Under the pieces are notes generated by a model that saw only the letters and a list, made by a program, of their open reading frames with translations, ran no database searches and had not been told where the DNA came from. The position numbers and the translations under genes were made by a program. This document shows positions 56,147 through 64,000 of a stretch of DNA of 64,000 nt, one piece after another. The first letter of the stretch is position 1, and the number at the start of each line of letters is the position of its first letter. Source of the DNA: Fimbriiglobus ruber (GTDB lineage Bacteria > Planctomycetota > Planctomycetia > Gemmatales > Gemmataceae); the NCBI RefSeq assembly GCF_002197845.1, contig NZ_NIDE01000005.1, positions 372,001-436,000 on the forward strand. Direction: 5' to 3'.

Positions 56147-56867
56147 CGAGTCGTCCCCAGAGGCGGTCAGAGAGACCTGTTACCGTGCAACCGGAAAACG
56201 AACGAACCGTTAAACCCCGGCCCGCGACCGACTTCGATCGATCGCCCGCTCTTCGTGAAGTCGCCCGAAACGGTGCGGACCGGGCGCGGAACATGAATGA
56301 GAACAGAGAAAATGCGCGACACACACCGAGAGCCACCCGTAAAATCGCCCTCGTTCCGCGATGAGAACCCTAAAACCGCTGTATTCTTACAATCCGTACC
56401 CGCGTTTACGCCGTGAAGCCGAAGTGCCGCAAACCCTAATATGGTGCATAAACGCCCGGCTTCAATCCGACTGACGGCAAATTCACTCTTTGTTTCCGAT
56501 CGTTTGATCGACCGTGGAGAAATGTTGATACCTCGAAACGAAAAGGGGTGACGCGGGGGTTCGTGTCCGGGACGTGGTGGTGGTCCATCGGCCTTCAATT
56601 CACGAGCGAAACTGCCGGTTTGTCGCCGGGTCGGACCTCGCGGTGAACAGAAAGTGATCACCCCGTGTTCACAAAAAGTTCACCCAGACTTGGGGAACAT
56701 GGGGTTGATTCGGGCGGCCGTCCGGTCCATACTTTGGGGAATCGTGGCGATGAGTGTGAGTCGGGAGTGGCGGGCGGAAACTTGTTCCGTCCTGCCGGGA
56801 TTCGCGGCGTTTCATCGGCTTCGGCCGCGGGGTGCGGGAAATTCCGACTGGATTCCACGCAATCGGT
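56147..56867. other. Gene-free stretch upstream of the sedolisin and rho genes
   Basis: This is the 5' part of a 1.1-kb region between divergent genes. Open frames here have no family features and are treated as chance. It should contain the minus-strand promoter of the 56146 gene. Confidence 0.5.
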
Positions 56868-57253
56868 TGCTATAATCCCCGTAACGACCGAACCTACTGA
56901 CGGTGTTTGGCGTTCCCTTTTTATCGCGCTGCCGCGCGTCTCGGATTTCCCTCCCAGAATAAAAGGCTTTGTGTCGCCTTGAGGGAGTGATCGGGTTTGA
57001 TCCCGATTCTCTGCGAAATCTGTACTGGGAAAGTTGTTGTCACGGGATTTGCAAGTTTGTAACCGGAAGGGGTAGACGAGTCGAAAAGTGCCCGTTCGTT
57101 GAGCGTTGAGTGTGGGATTCTCTGTCGGCCCAATGGAATTTCCCTGTTTCCCCGTTTTGTGAAGCGCGACCGATCGACCGGGGTATAGCCCGGTGTGGTT
57201 CCGTTTCACTCAATAACCCTTGTTAATTGTTTCACATTTCTGAGGTAATCGAC
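56868..57253 (+). promoter_or_regulatory. Candidate rho promoter (extended -10) and ~370-nt leader
   Basis: TGCTATAAT at 56868-56876 is a perfect TATAAT with the TGN extension. No good -35 is evident, as expected for an extended -10 site. Initiation near 56883 would leave about 370 nt of leader before ATG 57254. A 6-bp stem (ACCGGG/CCCGGT, 57177-57194) lies 60 bp before the start codon. Leader-mediated autoregulation is known for rho in other bacteria; here it is inference. Confidence 0.5.
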
Positions 57254-58720
57254 ATGCCCGACGCCAAGAGCGTCGATGGGGCTCCCCGCCCCATGATTCG
57301 CAAACGCATCATCCGCAAGCCGGGTGACGCCGGTCCCCCCGTGTCCGCCGTCGCACCCGCTCCCGCTCCCGCGGCGGCGGCCCCGCCGGCTCCGGCCGCG
57401 TTTTCCGCCCCGCCCGCCTCCCCCCAACCCGCGGCGGCCCCGCCGGCCCGCCCCGTCGGCAGCCGGCTCGACGACCTGTACCGGATGCCGATGCCGAAGC
57501 TGTTTCAGCTCGCGGAAAAGGAAGGCATCCACGAACACACCGGGATGAACCGGGCCCACCTGATCGTCGGCGTCGTCCGCCGGCAGATCGAGCGGGGCGA
57601 GGTCGTCCGCGGGTCCGGGACGCTCGAAGTCCTCCCGGACGGGTACGGCTTCCTCCGCAGCGCCGCCCACAACTACCTCGCGTCGCCGGAAGACATTTAC
57701 GTCTCCCCCAGCCAGATCCGCCGGATGAGCCTGCGGACCGGCCTGGTGGTCGAGGGGCCGATCCGCCTGCCGATCGAGAACCAGGACAACTTCGCCCTGA
57801 TGCAGATCGAGCTGGTGAACGGCCGCTCGCCCGAGGACGGCACGTCCGTCACCGGGTTCGGCGACCTGACCCCGCTGCACCCGAACAAGCGGCTGCGGCT
57901 GGAGACGGGTCCGGACGAGGTGTCCATGCGGATCGTCGACCTCGTGACCCCGATCGGCAAGGGCCAGCGGGGGCTGATCGTCGCGCCACCACGGACCGGG
58001 AAGACGATCCTGCTTTCCAAGATGGCCAACGCCATCATCAAGAACCACCCGGACTCGTACGTGTTCGTCCTGCTCGTGGACGAGCGGCCGGAAGAAGTGA
58101 CGGAAATGCAGCGGCTCGTGACCGGGCCGAACGCCGAGGTGGTCGCGAGTACGTTCGACGAGCCGCCAGAAGAGCACATCCACGTCTCCGAAATCGTGCT
58201 GGAAAAGGCGATGCGGATGGTGGAAATGAAGAAGGACGTGGTGATCCTGCTCGACTCGATCACCCGTCTGGCCCGGGCGCACAATACCGAGGCCCCGGGC
58301 GGCGGCAAGCTACTGACCGGTGGTCTCGACTCGAACGCCATGCAGAAGCCGAAGAAGTTCTTCGGGCAGGCCCGGAACGTCGAGGAGGGCGGGTCGCTGA
58401 CGATCCTGGCCACCGCCCTGATCGACACCGGCAGCCGGATGGACGACGTGATCTTCGAAGAGTTCAAGGGCACGGGGAACATGGAACTGCACCTCGACCG
58501 CCGGCTGGTCGAAAAGCGGGTCTACCCGGCCATCGACGTGAACCGGTCCGGCACGCGGAAGGAAGACCTCCTCCTGCACCCGGACGAACTCCAGAAGATC
58601 GCCATCCTCCGCCGCGTGCTGGCGGACATGCACCCGGTCGAAGCGATGGAACTGCTCGTCAACCGGGCGAAGAAGACCAAGAGCAACGCCGAGTTCCTCA
58701 TCAGCATGAACCTCGGCTAA
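57254..58720 (+). CDS. rho: Transcription termination factor Rho
   Basis: This 488-aa protein is the hexameric RNA-dependent ATPase that ends transcripts. ATG 57254 follows GAGGT by 8 nt; the upstream in-frame codon at 57227 lacks such a site. An N-terminal Pro/Ala-rich extension (about residues 25-72) precedes the Rho_N helices ([33 protein letters not shown]) and the cold-shock-like RNA-binding domain ([36 protein letters not shown]). The ATPase part has Walker A APPRTGKT (about 244-251), [28 protein letters not shown] and the C-terminal FLISMNLG. All core motifs are present. The extension is like those seen in high-GC bacteria. Confidence 0.97.
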   Translation: MPDAKSVDGAPRPMIRKRIIRKPGDAGPPVSAVAPAPAPAAAAPPAPAAFSAPPASPQPAAAPPARPVGSRLDDLYRMPMPKLFQLAEKEGIHEHTGMNRAHLIVGVVRRQIERGEVVRGSGTLEVLPDGYGFLRSAAHNYLASPEDIYVSPSQIRRMSLRTGLVVEGPIRLPIENQDNFALMQIELVNGRSPEDGTSVTGFGDLTPLHPNKRLRLETGPDEVSMRIVDLVTPIGKGQRGLIVAPPRTGKTILLSKMANAIIKNHPDSYVFVLLVDERPEEVTEMQRLVTGPNAEVVASTFDEPPEEHIHVSEIVLEKAMRMVEMKKDVVILLDSITRLARAHNTEAPGGGKLLTGGLDSNAMQKPKKFFGQARNVEEGGSLTILATALIDTGSRMDDVIFEEFKGTGNMELHLDRRLVEKRVYPAIDVNRSGTRKEDLLLHPDELQKIAILRRVLADMHPVEAMELLVNRAKKTKSNAEFLISMNLG

Positions 58721-58741
58721 GCTCCAGTTAACGTGCGAGAC

Positions 58742-58783
58742 TCACCGCCCCCGATCGTGCCGCAAGGCGTGATCGGGGGCGGT
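58742..58783 (+). terminator. Hairpin terminator after rho
   Basis: A 14-bp perfect stem (58742-58755 with 58770-58783) with a 14-nt loop lies 21 bp after the rho stop codon. Only GCGTTTG follows, so the U-tract is weak. Confidence 0.75.
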
Positions 58784-59267
58784 GGCGTTTGAGGGATCTG
58801 ATGGTTGGGGTCTGGCGATTGGGAACGGGAATCCGAAACCGCCTGAGGCGACCCACGAGACTGTGATACTGTTGGCTCATGAGGTGGCAGAGGTGGAAGG
58901 GCGTAACCATCCCGCCGCAATGGCCCCCGCACGGGCGCTCGGCGCGGGTCTCCGACCCCGCCGTTCGGCCCGACCGCAGGTCTCCCGTCCCACGGCGGGT
59001 GCCCCTCCGGTCGGTGTCCCGTACAGCGTGCGTCGGGTGGGGAGACCTGCGGTCGCGAAGAGCGGCGGGGTCGGAGACCCGCGCCGAGAGCGTGTGAAAA
59101 ATTCGCTGGAGCGTGCTCTCCCGATAAATTCCGGAGGAATTTTTAGAAGCCCGTTTTCCCGAACACCCCTCCTGTTCCCGGTCGGGTCATGGCAATCGGT
59201 CCCAATCGCCCTAACAATTCGGACCGCGATCGCCGGTTTTTCGCCCTCCGCCCACTCTCCGGCTCTC

Positions 59268-60672
59268 TCACGCCGCCGCGCGCCGGGCTCGCAGCAGCAT
59301 GGTCGGCATCAAATTGCTCGTCAGCGCGTGGAGCAACGCGGTCGCCCGCACTTTTTTCAACCCTCGGACCAACAATTGTTGTAATCCGTTGTTCCGCACC
59401 CGCGCATTCACCCACTCGGCCGTCGAAGCCCGTCGCTTATAGATCGCTTTGGCTTCCTCCGTCCCCATGTGGACCCGCCAGGTCGCGACGCCCGGTGTGT
59501 CGTTCCGCTTGGGCCGATACGGGTCGTTCCCTTTGGCTTGCTCGGTCGCCGCGTTCCGCACCGGGGCATAGACATCAATCCCGTGCTGCGTCTGCACCGC
59601 CTCAATGTCCGCGAGCGTCGCGAAGTCCCCGTCGACCAGCATCCGCGCCGGCTTCTGCTCGTACCGCTCGTCGATCTGCTCGACCATCGGCAGCATCTGG
59701 CCGCTATTACCTCGGCATGAAATAAGCTCAACAATTGAAGCACAAAAGCACGGGGAGCCGCGTTCGTTTCGGATTTAAATTGTTGAGCTTATTTCATGCC
59801 GAGGTAATATCGGACCCCACATTCCCCACGTCGACCGCTACCACGATGCCGCTGTCCGTATCGGTCGCGTACTGGATGTTGAACGCCGGACGGGTGCCCC
59901 CATCTCCCATCCGCATCGTGCGGGCGTCCGGGTCGGTCGTCGAGGCCCGCGGTTCCTTCCGCTTGGCCCCCTTCTCCGCGATCATCTCCCGCTGCCGATC
60001 CGCCCATTCCTGCCGTTGTGCCAACGCGTCCTCGATGCGCTCCTGCCGTTCCCGTGCGGCGCGTTCCCGCGCCGCCTGTTGCCGACGGCTCGCCGCCCCC
60101 GCGTCGTCGTCCACCTGGCCACGCAACGTCTCGACCTGCGCCTGCGCCTGCGCCAAGCATTCCTGGAGCGACGCCTCGCGCCGGAACGTGTTGGCCCCCG
60201 CGTGGGCCCGCACCCGCACCCCATCCTGAGCGACTTCGTGGAGTGGGACCAATCCTTCGTTCACCAACGTGGCCACGGTCTGGGTCAGCAATCCGTCGAG
60301 GAACTCGCCGTGGAGGCTGCGGAAATCCGACAGGGTGTGATAGTTGACCGATACGCCCCCGCAGAGCCATTGGTAGAACAGGTGCGTTGCGGTCAGTCGG
60401 TCGAGTTCCCGCGCGCTGCCAACGCCGTGGGTGGTCGCCAGTATCCACAAGCTCAAGGAGATGCGGGGGTCGATCGGAGGGGACCCGGCATGGCCGTGAA
60501 CGGCCTTGATGCGTACGAGCAGCGGCGACAGATCGAGTTGCGCGACATACGCCCAGATCACGCGGGCGTGGTCATCGGGTTGGAGCAGTTGATTCAACGA
60601 CCGTTCGTCGATCTGCATTTGATCGCGCTGGGCCAGACGGAGGCGCGGCGCGGGAGGGGATGGCGTACTCAT
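59268..60672 (-). pseudogene. IS1182-family transposase split by a 101-bp MITE
   Basis: ATG 60672 begins MSTPSPPAPRLRLAQRDQMQ, then the IS1182 N-terminal domain (LDLSPLLVRIKAVHGHAGSPPIDPRISLSLWILATTHGVGSARELDRL.., YHTLSDFRSLHG). A Glu/Arg/Gln-rich coiled coil follows, then the start of the catalytic region (FNIQYATDTDSGIVVAVDVGNVGSD). The MITE at 59707-59807 interrupts here. Beyond it the frame resumes as SGQMLPMVEQIDERYEQKPARMLVDGDFATLADIEAV.. to the stop at 59268. Deleting the MITE and one TA gives GSDSGQMLPMVEQ with no other lesion, so this insertion is recent and the host IS was intact before it. Confidence 0.92.
59707..59807. mobile_element. 101-bp IS630/mariner-type MITE
   Basis: Thirty-base perfect terminal inverted repeats (59707-59736 and 59778-59807; outer bases TTACCTCGGCATGAAATAAG) flank a 41-nt centre. 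TA is duplicated at 59705-59706 and 59808-59809, the target signature of IS630/Tc1-mariner elements. It has no coding capacity and sits inside the IS1182 transposase gene. Confidence 0.92.
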
Positions 60673-60886
60673 AAAAAGGATCTAGCGCATTTCATTAGCT
60701 ACGACCAGCGCTTGAATGAAATTAGCCCGATTTATTCACACGCTCCGAGCGCGGGCGGCGCGCATCGTGCGGGGAGACCTGCGGTCGGGCCGAACGGCGG
60801 GGTCGAACGCGGGTAAACATTCCGCGAAATGGCACTCCTCGCACCTCTGCCGCCTCATGAGCCATAGTGTTTAGAGGGAGGGTGCC

Positions 60887-61189
60887 ATGCCACTGACCGA
60901 GATACCGAGCGCCGGAGCGGCTATCCTCGGCCGGCTCGTCGAACCGAACCGGCCGGCTCTCAGTCCCGAGACCGCTCGGGCGATTCTCGGGCTGGGGTTC
61001 GGACAGGTCGACCGCGAGCGAATGGACGAACTCGCCGCCAAATCCCGAATCGGATCGTTGACCGCCGCCGAACAGACCGAAATCGAGGCTTATAGTCGCG
61101 TCGGTAGTCTCCTCGGAATGCTCAAGTCTAAAGCCCGACTGTCGCTCCGCCGTCATTCGAAGACGAACGAGAAGCCCGAGGCGGAATAA
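60887..61189 (+). CDS. Small hypothetical protein paired with an HNH endonuclease
   Basis: This is a 100-aa protein (MPLTEIPSAGAAILGRLVEPNRPALSPETARAILGLGF.., VDRERMDELAAKSRIGSLTAAEQTEIEAYSRVGSLLGMLKSKARLSLRR) preceded by GGAGG 8 nt upstream. From memory of planctomycete and cyanobacterial genomes, proteins of this pattern commonly sit directly before an HNH endonuclease; the function is not established. The HNH frame here starts only 2-5 bases after its stop, so they form an operon. It is all-helical by appearance, with no signal peptide. It starts 24 bp after the MITE right end. Confidence 0.75.
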   Translation: MPLTEIPSAGAAILGRLVEPNRPALSPETARAILGLGFGQVDRERMDELAAKSRIGSLTAAEQTEIEAYSRVGSLLGMLKSKARLSLRRHSKTNEKPEAE

Positions 61190-61191
61190 AA

Positions 61192-61451
61192 TTGGTGGAC
61201 CGCGAGTTAACGGAATTGGTGTGGCTACGTGCGGACGGTCGTTGCGAATATTGCCAGATGTCGCAAGAATTCGACGACCTGACATTCCAGATCGATCATG
61301 TCATAGCAGTCAGTCGCGGCGGGCCGACCCGGTTTTGGTCGGCCGCACGCCGGTCGGCCGCGCCACCGTCGCCACGCTTCGCATGAATCTGGACCATCGC
61401 ACGGCCCACCGCCAGGCTCTTATCGTGGAAAGAATGTTTCCTCCGGGTTGA
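61192..61451 (+). pseudogene. HNH endonuclease with internal deletion and frameshift
   Basis: From TTG 61192 or GTG 61195 the frame reads VDRELTELVWLRADGRCEYCQMSQEFDDLTFQIDHVIAVSRGGPT, the first half of an HNH nuclease (CEYC zinc pair and the QIDHVIA active-site strand). It then runs out of frame and stops at 61386. In another frame the typical C-terminal part appears: LVGRTPVGRATVATLRMNLD, ALIVERMFPPG, ending at 61451. The middle, which should carry the second CxxC and the catalytic N and H, is deleted. The gene is dead. Confidence 0.82.
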
Positions 61452-61817
61452 CCCGGGCGAGTTCTGGACAATCACCATCGCCTGTCACGTGCCAGATGGC
61501 GCGGCCGGGGCCGGTGGCGTTTGGTAGCCGGTTGGTGACAGACCGATTGCTGAATACCCCCGTCTCTTGCTTCATCACCGCGAGCGGTCTCGCACGTTCT
61601 TTCCGCACCGAGCGTAACTGCCGTCAGAATAATCATTTCGGAACCGCATACATACTCGCACGGTTATCTATTAATCATAAAGTAGCAAGCAGCAAGCCAT
61701 GAAAAAAGTGTAGATCATGTTGTCAGGCGCGCTGTTGGTATGCTATTAAGGAGTTCGGAATAGATAGGCATGTCGGTAACATTTTGACCGATCTTTCTTA
61801 AGTGTTTTGGAGACAAC
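61452..61817. other. 366-bp intergenic region before the DUF1559 gene
   Basis: I see no gene. The last 180 bases are markedly A/T-rich and probably hold the promoter of the pseudopilin gene. No repeat or terminator was recognised. Confidence 0.5.
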
Positions 61818-62830
61818 ATGCGTCGCACTTTTCCTCCCGCCCGGCGTGGATTTACCCTCATTGAATTGCTCGTGGTCATCGCGATCATCGCCATCCTGAT
61901 CGGATTGCTGCTGCCGGCCGTTCAGAAAGTCCGTGAAGCGGCCAGCCGATTGACGTGCGGAAACAACTTGAAGCAAATCGGGCTGGCGGTTCACTCTTAC
62001 CACGACGCCAACGGTTTCCTGCCGCCGGCCTGGAACGGGTACTCCGTCTCCATGTCGGGCCGGGCCACACCGGCGACGCCCAAGACCGGCATGCTCCCGG
62101 GCACGCTGCACTTTTACATCCTGCCGTACATCGAGCAAACGGCCCTCTTCCAGCTCGCCACGACGCCGTACGGGTCGATGACGCCGGGCGTTTACACGAC
62201 GAGTATCAAAACTTACCTCTGCCCGTCGGACGCAAGCCGTGGCGTCACGCAAAACTACAGCAACACGACGGCCGGGTTCACCAACTATTCCGATAACCTG
62301 ATGGTCTTCGACCCGAACAAGCCGGGGCAACTCACGACGATCATGGTCGACGGGACCTCGAACACGGTCATGTTCGGTGAACGCTATCAGACGTGCGCAC
62401 TGAACAGTGGGTCGTTCACTCAATCGTTGTGGGCCCAGTATCCTGGTGGCCAGAGTTCGCCCCTGGCGATCAGCTCGTTAGTCGCGGACCAACCCGCGTA
62501 CGCGTCGCCGTTCGGCTACTGGGACGCGGGTTACACGACCGGCCGGCCGTTGCCCAACTTCGCCAACAAGGGGGGCGACACGGCCCGAACCAGCGTGCCG
62601 CCCCTTACACCAGCACGAACACCGCCGGATGGACTCCTTTCCAGACCGCCTCGACCGGACTCACACCGACCAACTGCAACTACATGACACTCAGTTCGTG
62701 TCACCCGGGCTGCCTCATGGTCGGTCTGGGCGACGGGAGCATCCGGGCGGTGAATAACGGCGTGTCGACTGTCACCTGGATGCAAGCCTGCAATCCCAAC
62801 GATGGTGCGCCGCTGGGATCGGACTGGTAA
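61818..62830 (+). pseudogene. DUF1559 pseudopilin-like protein, frameshifted near the 3' end
   Basis: ATG 61818 starts a type IV pilin-like leader: [39 protein letters not shown], with prepilin peptidase cleavage expected after the Gly. DUF1559 features follow ([57 protein letters not shown]). Near 62600-62610 (GTGCCGCCCCTTAC) the frame is lost; a -1 shift continues as [16 protein letters not shown].., LSSCHPGCLMVGLGDGSIRAV to 62830, which includes the family's H-X9-DG end motif. The joined product is about 337 aa. It may be a real lesion or a sequencing error. The family is massively expanded in planctomycetes. Confidence 0.87.
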
Positions 62831-62994
62831 TGCGACGGCGAAACAAACCGCAATTATTGGATAGCGGAAAGCGTTTCCCCACGGTCATCGCGTTCCAGTC
62901 CCGATGAACGGCTTGTTCGCGAGTTAAAATCGGCTCCCATAACACTGGACGCGGGCAAACGGGGTGCGCGAGTCCATTCCACGCTAAGCCGAGG

Positions 62995-63073
62995 GGCCAG
63001 CGAAGAGGGGCAGCGGTCGCCGACTCCGGGTTCACCCTCCGGAATTGGCGACCGTTGCCCCTCTTCGCTGGCC
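62995..63073. repeat. 35-bp imperfect inverted repeat (large hairpin)
   Basis: Bases 62995-63029 pair with 63039-63073 with three mismatches around a 9-nt loop. It lies 164 bp after the DUF1559 stop. The rest of the 62831-63267 gap shows no gene. It could be a bidirectional terminator between the converging genes or a palindromic repeat element. Confidence 0.8.
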
Positions 63074-63267
63074 TCCCGCATTCCCGGAATAGTCCGCGGC
63101 CTTTCGCGAAACGGCGTTCGGCGCGGCGCGGAAGTCCATCGTTGACATCCGCCAGACCGTCCAGTACGGTCTAAACAACTTTCGGGCCGTTTCTTTTCGG
63201 CTTCCTCGGTGATGCGAATAGGCATCGCCTAGGCTGATCGGAAGTCGGGCTGGCCGTGGTTTTTGGT

Positions 63268-64000
63268 TCATCCCGGATTGGGTACGGTTTTTCCCGGGGA
63301 CGGGTCGGTGCCGAGGAACTTCCGCCGCAGCCACTGGACCGTCGACCCGAACATGAGTTTCGCCCACGTCTGAACGACCTTCTCCGGCACCCGCTCGAGG
63401 TCGGCCTGGATTTGTTCCGGGGTGGTCGTCCCGATCATCGCCCCCAACCCCACGCTCAACCCCGTCAACCCACTGGCCGATTGGTCCCCGGACAACCGCT
63501 TGAGAACCCCGAACGCGGATTCCACGATCTCCGTACTCCCGACCAGCCGTTCCCCCGGACGGGCCGCCCGGGTCTCCCGCCCGACGTACGCCCGCAACCG
63601 GTTCCGCAGGCGTTCCGTGGTCGGATGGTCGCGGGTCGCCAACGGCTCCCACGCCTCGGCGACCAGGGCCGGGGTCCGGGCGCCGAACCCGTCGACCCGG
63701 ACCACCCGGACGGTCGCCTGGGCCAGCGCGTGTTGGTCGGCCCAGACCGGCAGCGCCGCCGCGTACCCGGCCACCCACCCGTAGTGCGCCACCACGTCCG
63801 CATCCGGTTCCGCGGCCTGCAACTTCCGCAGAACGAACGGGCCGAACCGGACGAACGCGGCCACACTCAGGTACCGTCCCCGAGCCCGCAACGTTGGGGC
63901 CATCAGGTGCGCCGACCGGGTCTGGCGAATCGCCGCCGCGGTGGCCGCCATCTGGCGGGTGAACGCCGCCCACTGGGGATCGCCCTCCCAGTAGTGCTTG
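63268..64000 (-). CDS. Transposase-like protein, C-terminal part (5' cut by window)
   Basis: The minus-strand frame is open from the window edge (KHYWEGDPQWAAFTRQMAATAAAIRQTRSAHLM) to TGA at 63268, 244 codons. The most telling part is GSTEIVESAFGVLKRLSGDQSASGLTGLSVGLGAMIG. An E-S-x-x-G-x-x-K-R-L block like this ends the catalytic domain of a transposase family I have seen in planctomycetes and cyanobacteria; I cannot name the IS family with certainty. A second acidic residue may be in VVRVDGFGARTPALV. The N-terminal domain and element ends are outside the window. Confidence 0.6.
   Translation of the reverse strand, partial: KHYWEGDPQWAAFTRQMAATAAAIRQTRSAHLMAPTLRARGRYLSVAAFVRFGPFVLRKLQAAEPDADVVAHYGWVAGYAAALPVWADQHALAQATVRVVRVDGFGARTPALVAEAWEPLATRDHPTTERLRNRLRAYVGRETRAARPGERLVGSTEIVESAFGVLKRLSGDQSASGLTGLSVGLGAMIGTTTPEQIQADLERVPEKVVQTWAKLMFGSTVQWLRRKFLGTDPSPGKTVPNPG

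Larger units (their letters stand above)
59089..60744 (-). mobile_element. IS1182-like element inserted in the MITE
   Basis: Its ends are AGCGTGTGAA (59089-59098) and the complement (60735-60744). It is 1,656 bp, or about 1,553 bp without the small MITE it contains. The flanking CCGAG duplication is 5 bp; because GAG is shared between end and target, a 3- or 4-bp reading is also possible. Confidence 0.85.
58874..60863. mobile_element. Second copy of the TIR/cruciform MITE, split by an IS1182-like element
   Basis: The left part (58874-59088) starts with the same 22-bp TIR as the 30425 MITE (one mismatch) and contains both 29-bp-type inner arms. The right part (60745-60863) ends with the perfect TIR at 60842-60863. 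Between them lies the IS at 59089-60744. CCGAG at 59084-59088 and 60745-60749 is the duplicated target; joining at one CCGAG restores the CCGAGCGCGGGCGGCG string of the other copy. Confidence 0.88.

Noticed and set aside
56167-56661. 164-codon minus-strand frame upstream of the sedolisin gene
   Set aside because: No signal peptide, motif or ribosome-binding site; base composition and position fit a promoter region rather than a gene.
63032-63973. 313-codon minus-strand frame overlapping the partial transposase
   Set aside because: A neighbouring frame contains the recognisable GSTEIVESAFGVLKRL block and is open to the window edge; this one is Gly/Arg/Pro-rich shadow.

Overview
The window is GC-rich bacterial DNA that I assign, by inference from gene content, to a planctomycete of the Gemmataceae type (Gemmata/Fimbriiglobus-like). 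The supporting genes are a BBP7-type outer-membrane barrel end, YXWGXW-repeat proteins, a DUF1559 pseudopilin with an H-X9-DG end, large secreted proteins that begin with an LExRxxP motif and end in an FG-GAP module, ECF sigma factors with extra domains, a Ser/Thr kinase with a multi-span membrane tail, and many insertion sequences.

Layout. 1-4140: end of a BBP7 barrel gene, a 38-bp perfect inverted repeat, and two paralogous YXWGXW surface proteins closed by a strong terminator. 4176-6717: a compact minus-strand modABC molybdate-uptake operon with ATGA overlaps. 7070-18013: two very large secreted proteins (YDG/MBG-repeat and IPT/TIG types), both ending in FG-GAP repeats. 18158-25859: a membrane-tethered ECF sigma factor, an AT-richer island of small secreted proteins (two of them frameshifted at A-tracts), a remnant of a third FG-GAP gene, a Ser/Thr kinase, a membrane protein and a second ECF sigma factor. 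25919-30670: an IS5-family element sitting in the stop codon of a ParE-type toxin, its antitoxin, an ISKra4 element, a decayed metallophosphoesterase, a transposase remnant and a 246-bp MITE with an 8-bp target duplication. 30821-41911: an 11-kb gene for a 3,696-residue protein (18 SdrD-B-like and 11 putative-Ig domains plus FG-GAP). 41912-51942: an insertion-sequence graveyard (IS701, a second DDE element, IS630, IS66, ISKra4) around a truncated TPR gene, a 3' tRNA-Lys fragment and a secreted protein with a (GATGGG)14 microsatellite. 51998-56146: a sedolisin (S53) peptidase fused to Ig, MBG and FG-GAP domains. 57254-58720: rho, with a long leader. 58874-60863: a second copy of the MITE split by an IS1182-like element that is itself split by a 101-bp IS630-type MITE. 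60887-64000: a small protein plus decayed HNH endonuclease, a frameshifted DUF1559 gene, a long hairpin and a partial transposase.

Functional themes. (i) Cell-surface assembly: four intact giant proteins have different middles but the same N-terminal motif and C-terminal FG-GAP/GVFVG end, which suggests one shared export or anchoring route. (ii) Signalling: two ECF sigma factors and a kinase lie within 8 kb. (iii) Intense mobile-DNA activity with readable insertion history. Several IS targets (TTAA, TAA) fall exactly on stop codons, and the two ISKra4 copies carry a covarying hairpin that buries the transposase ribosome-binding site and start codon.
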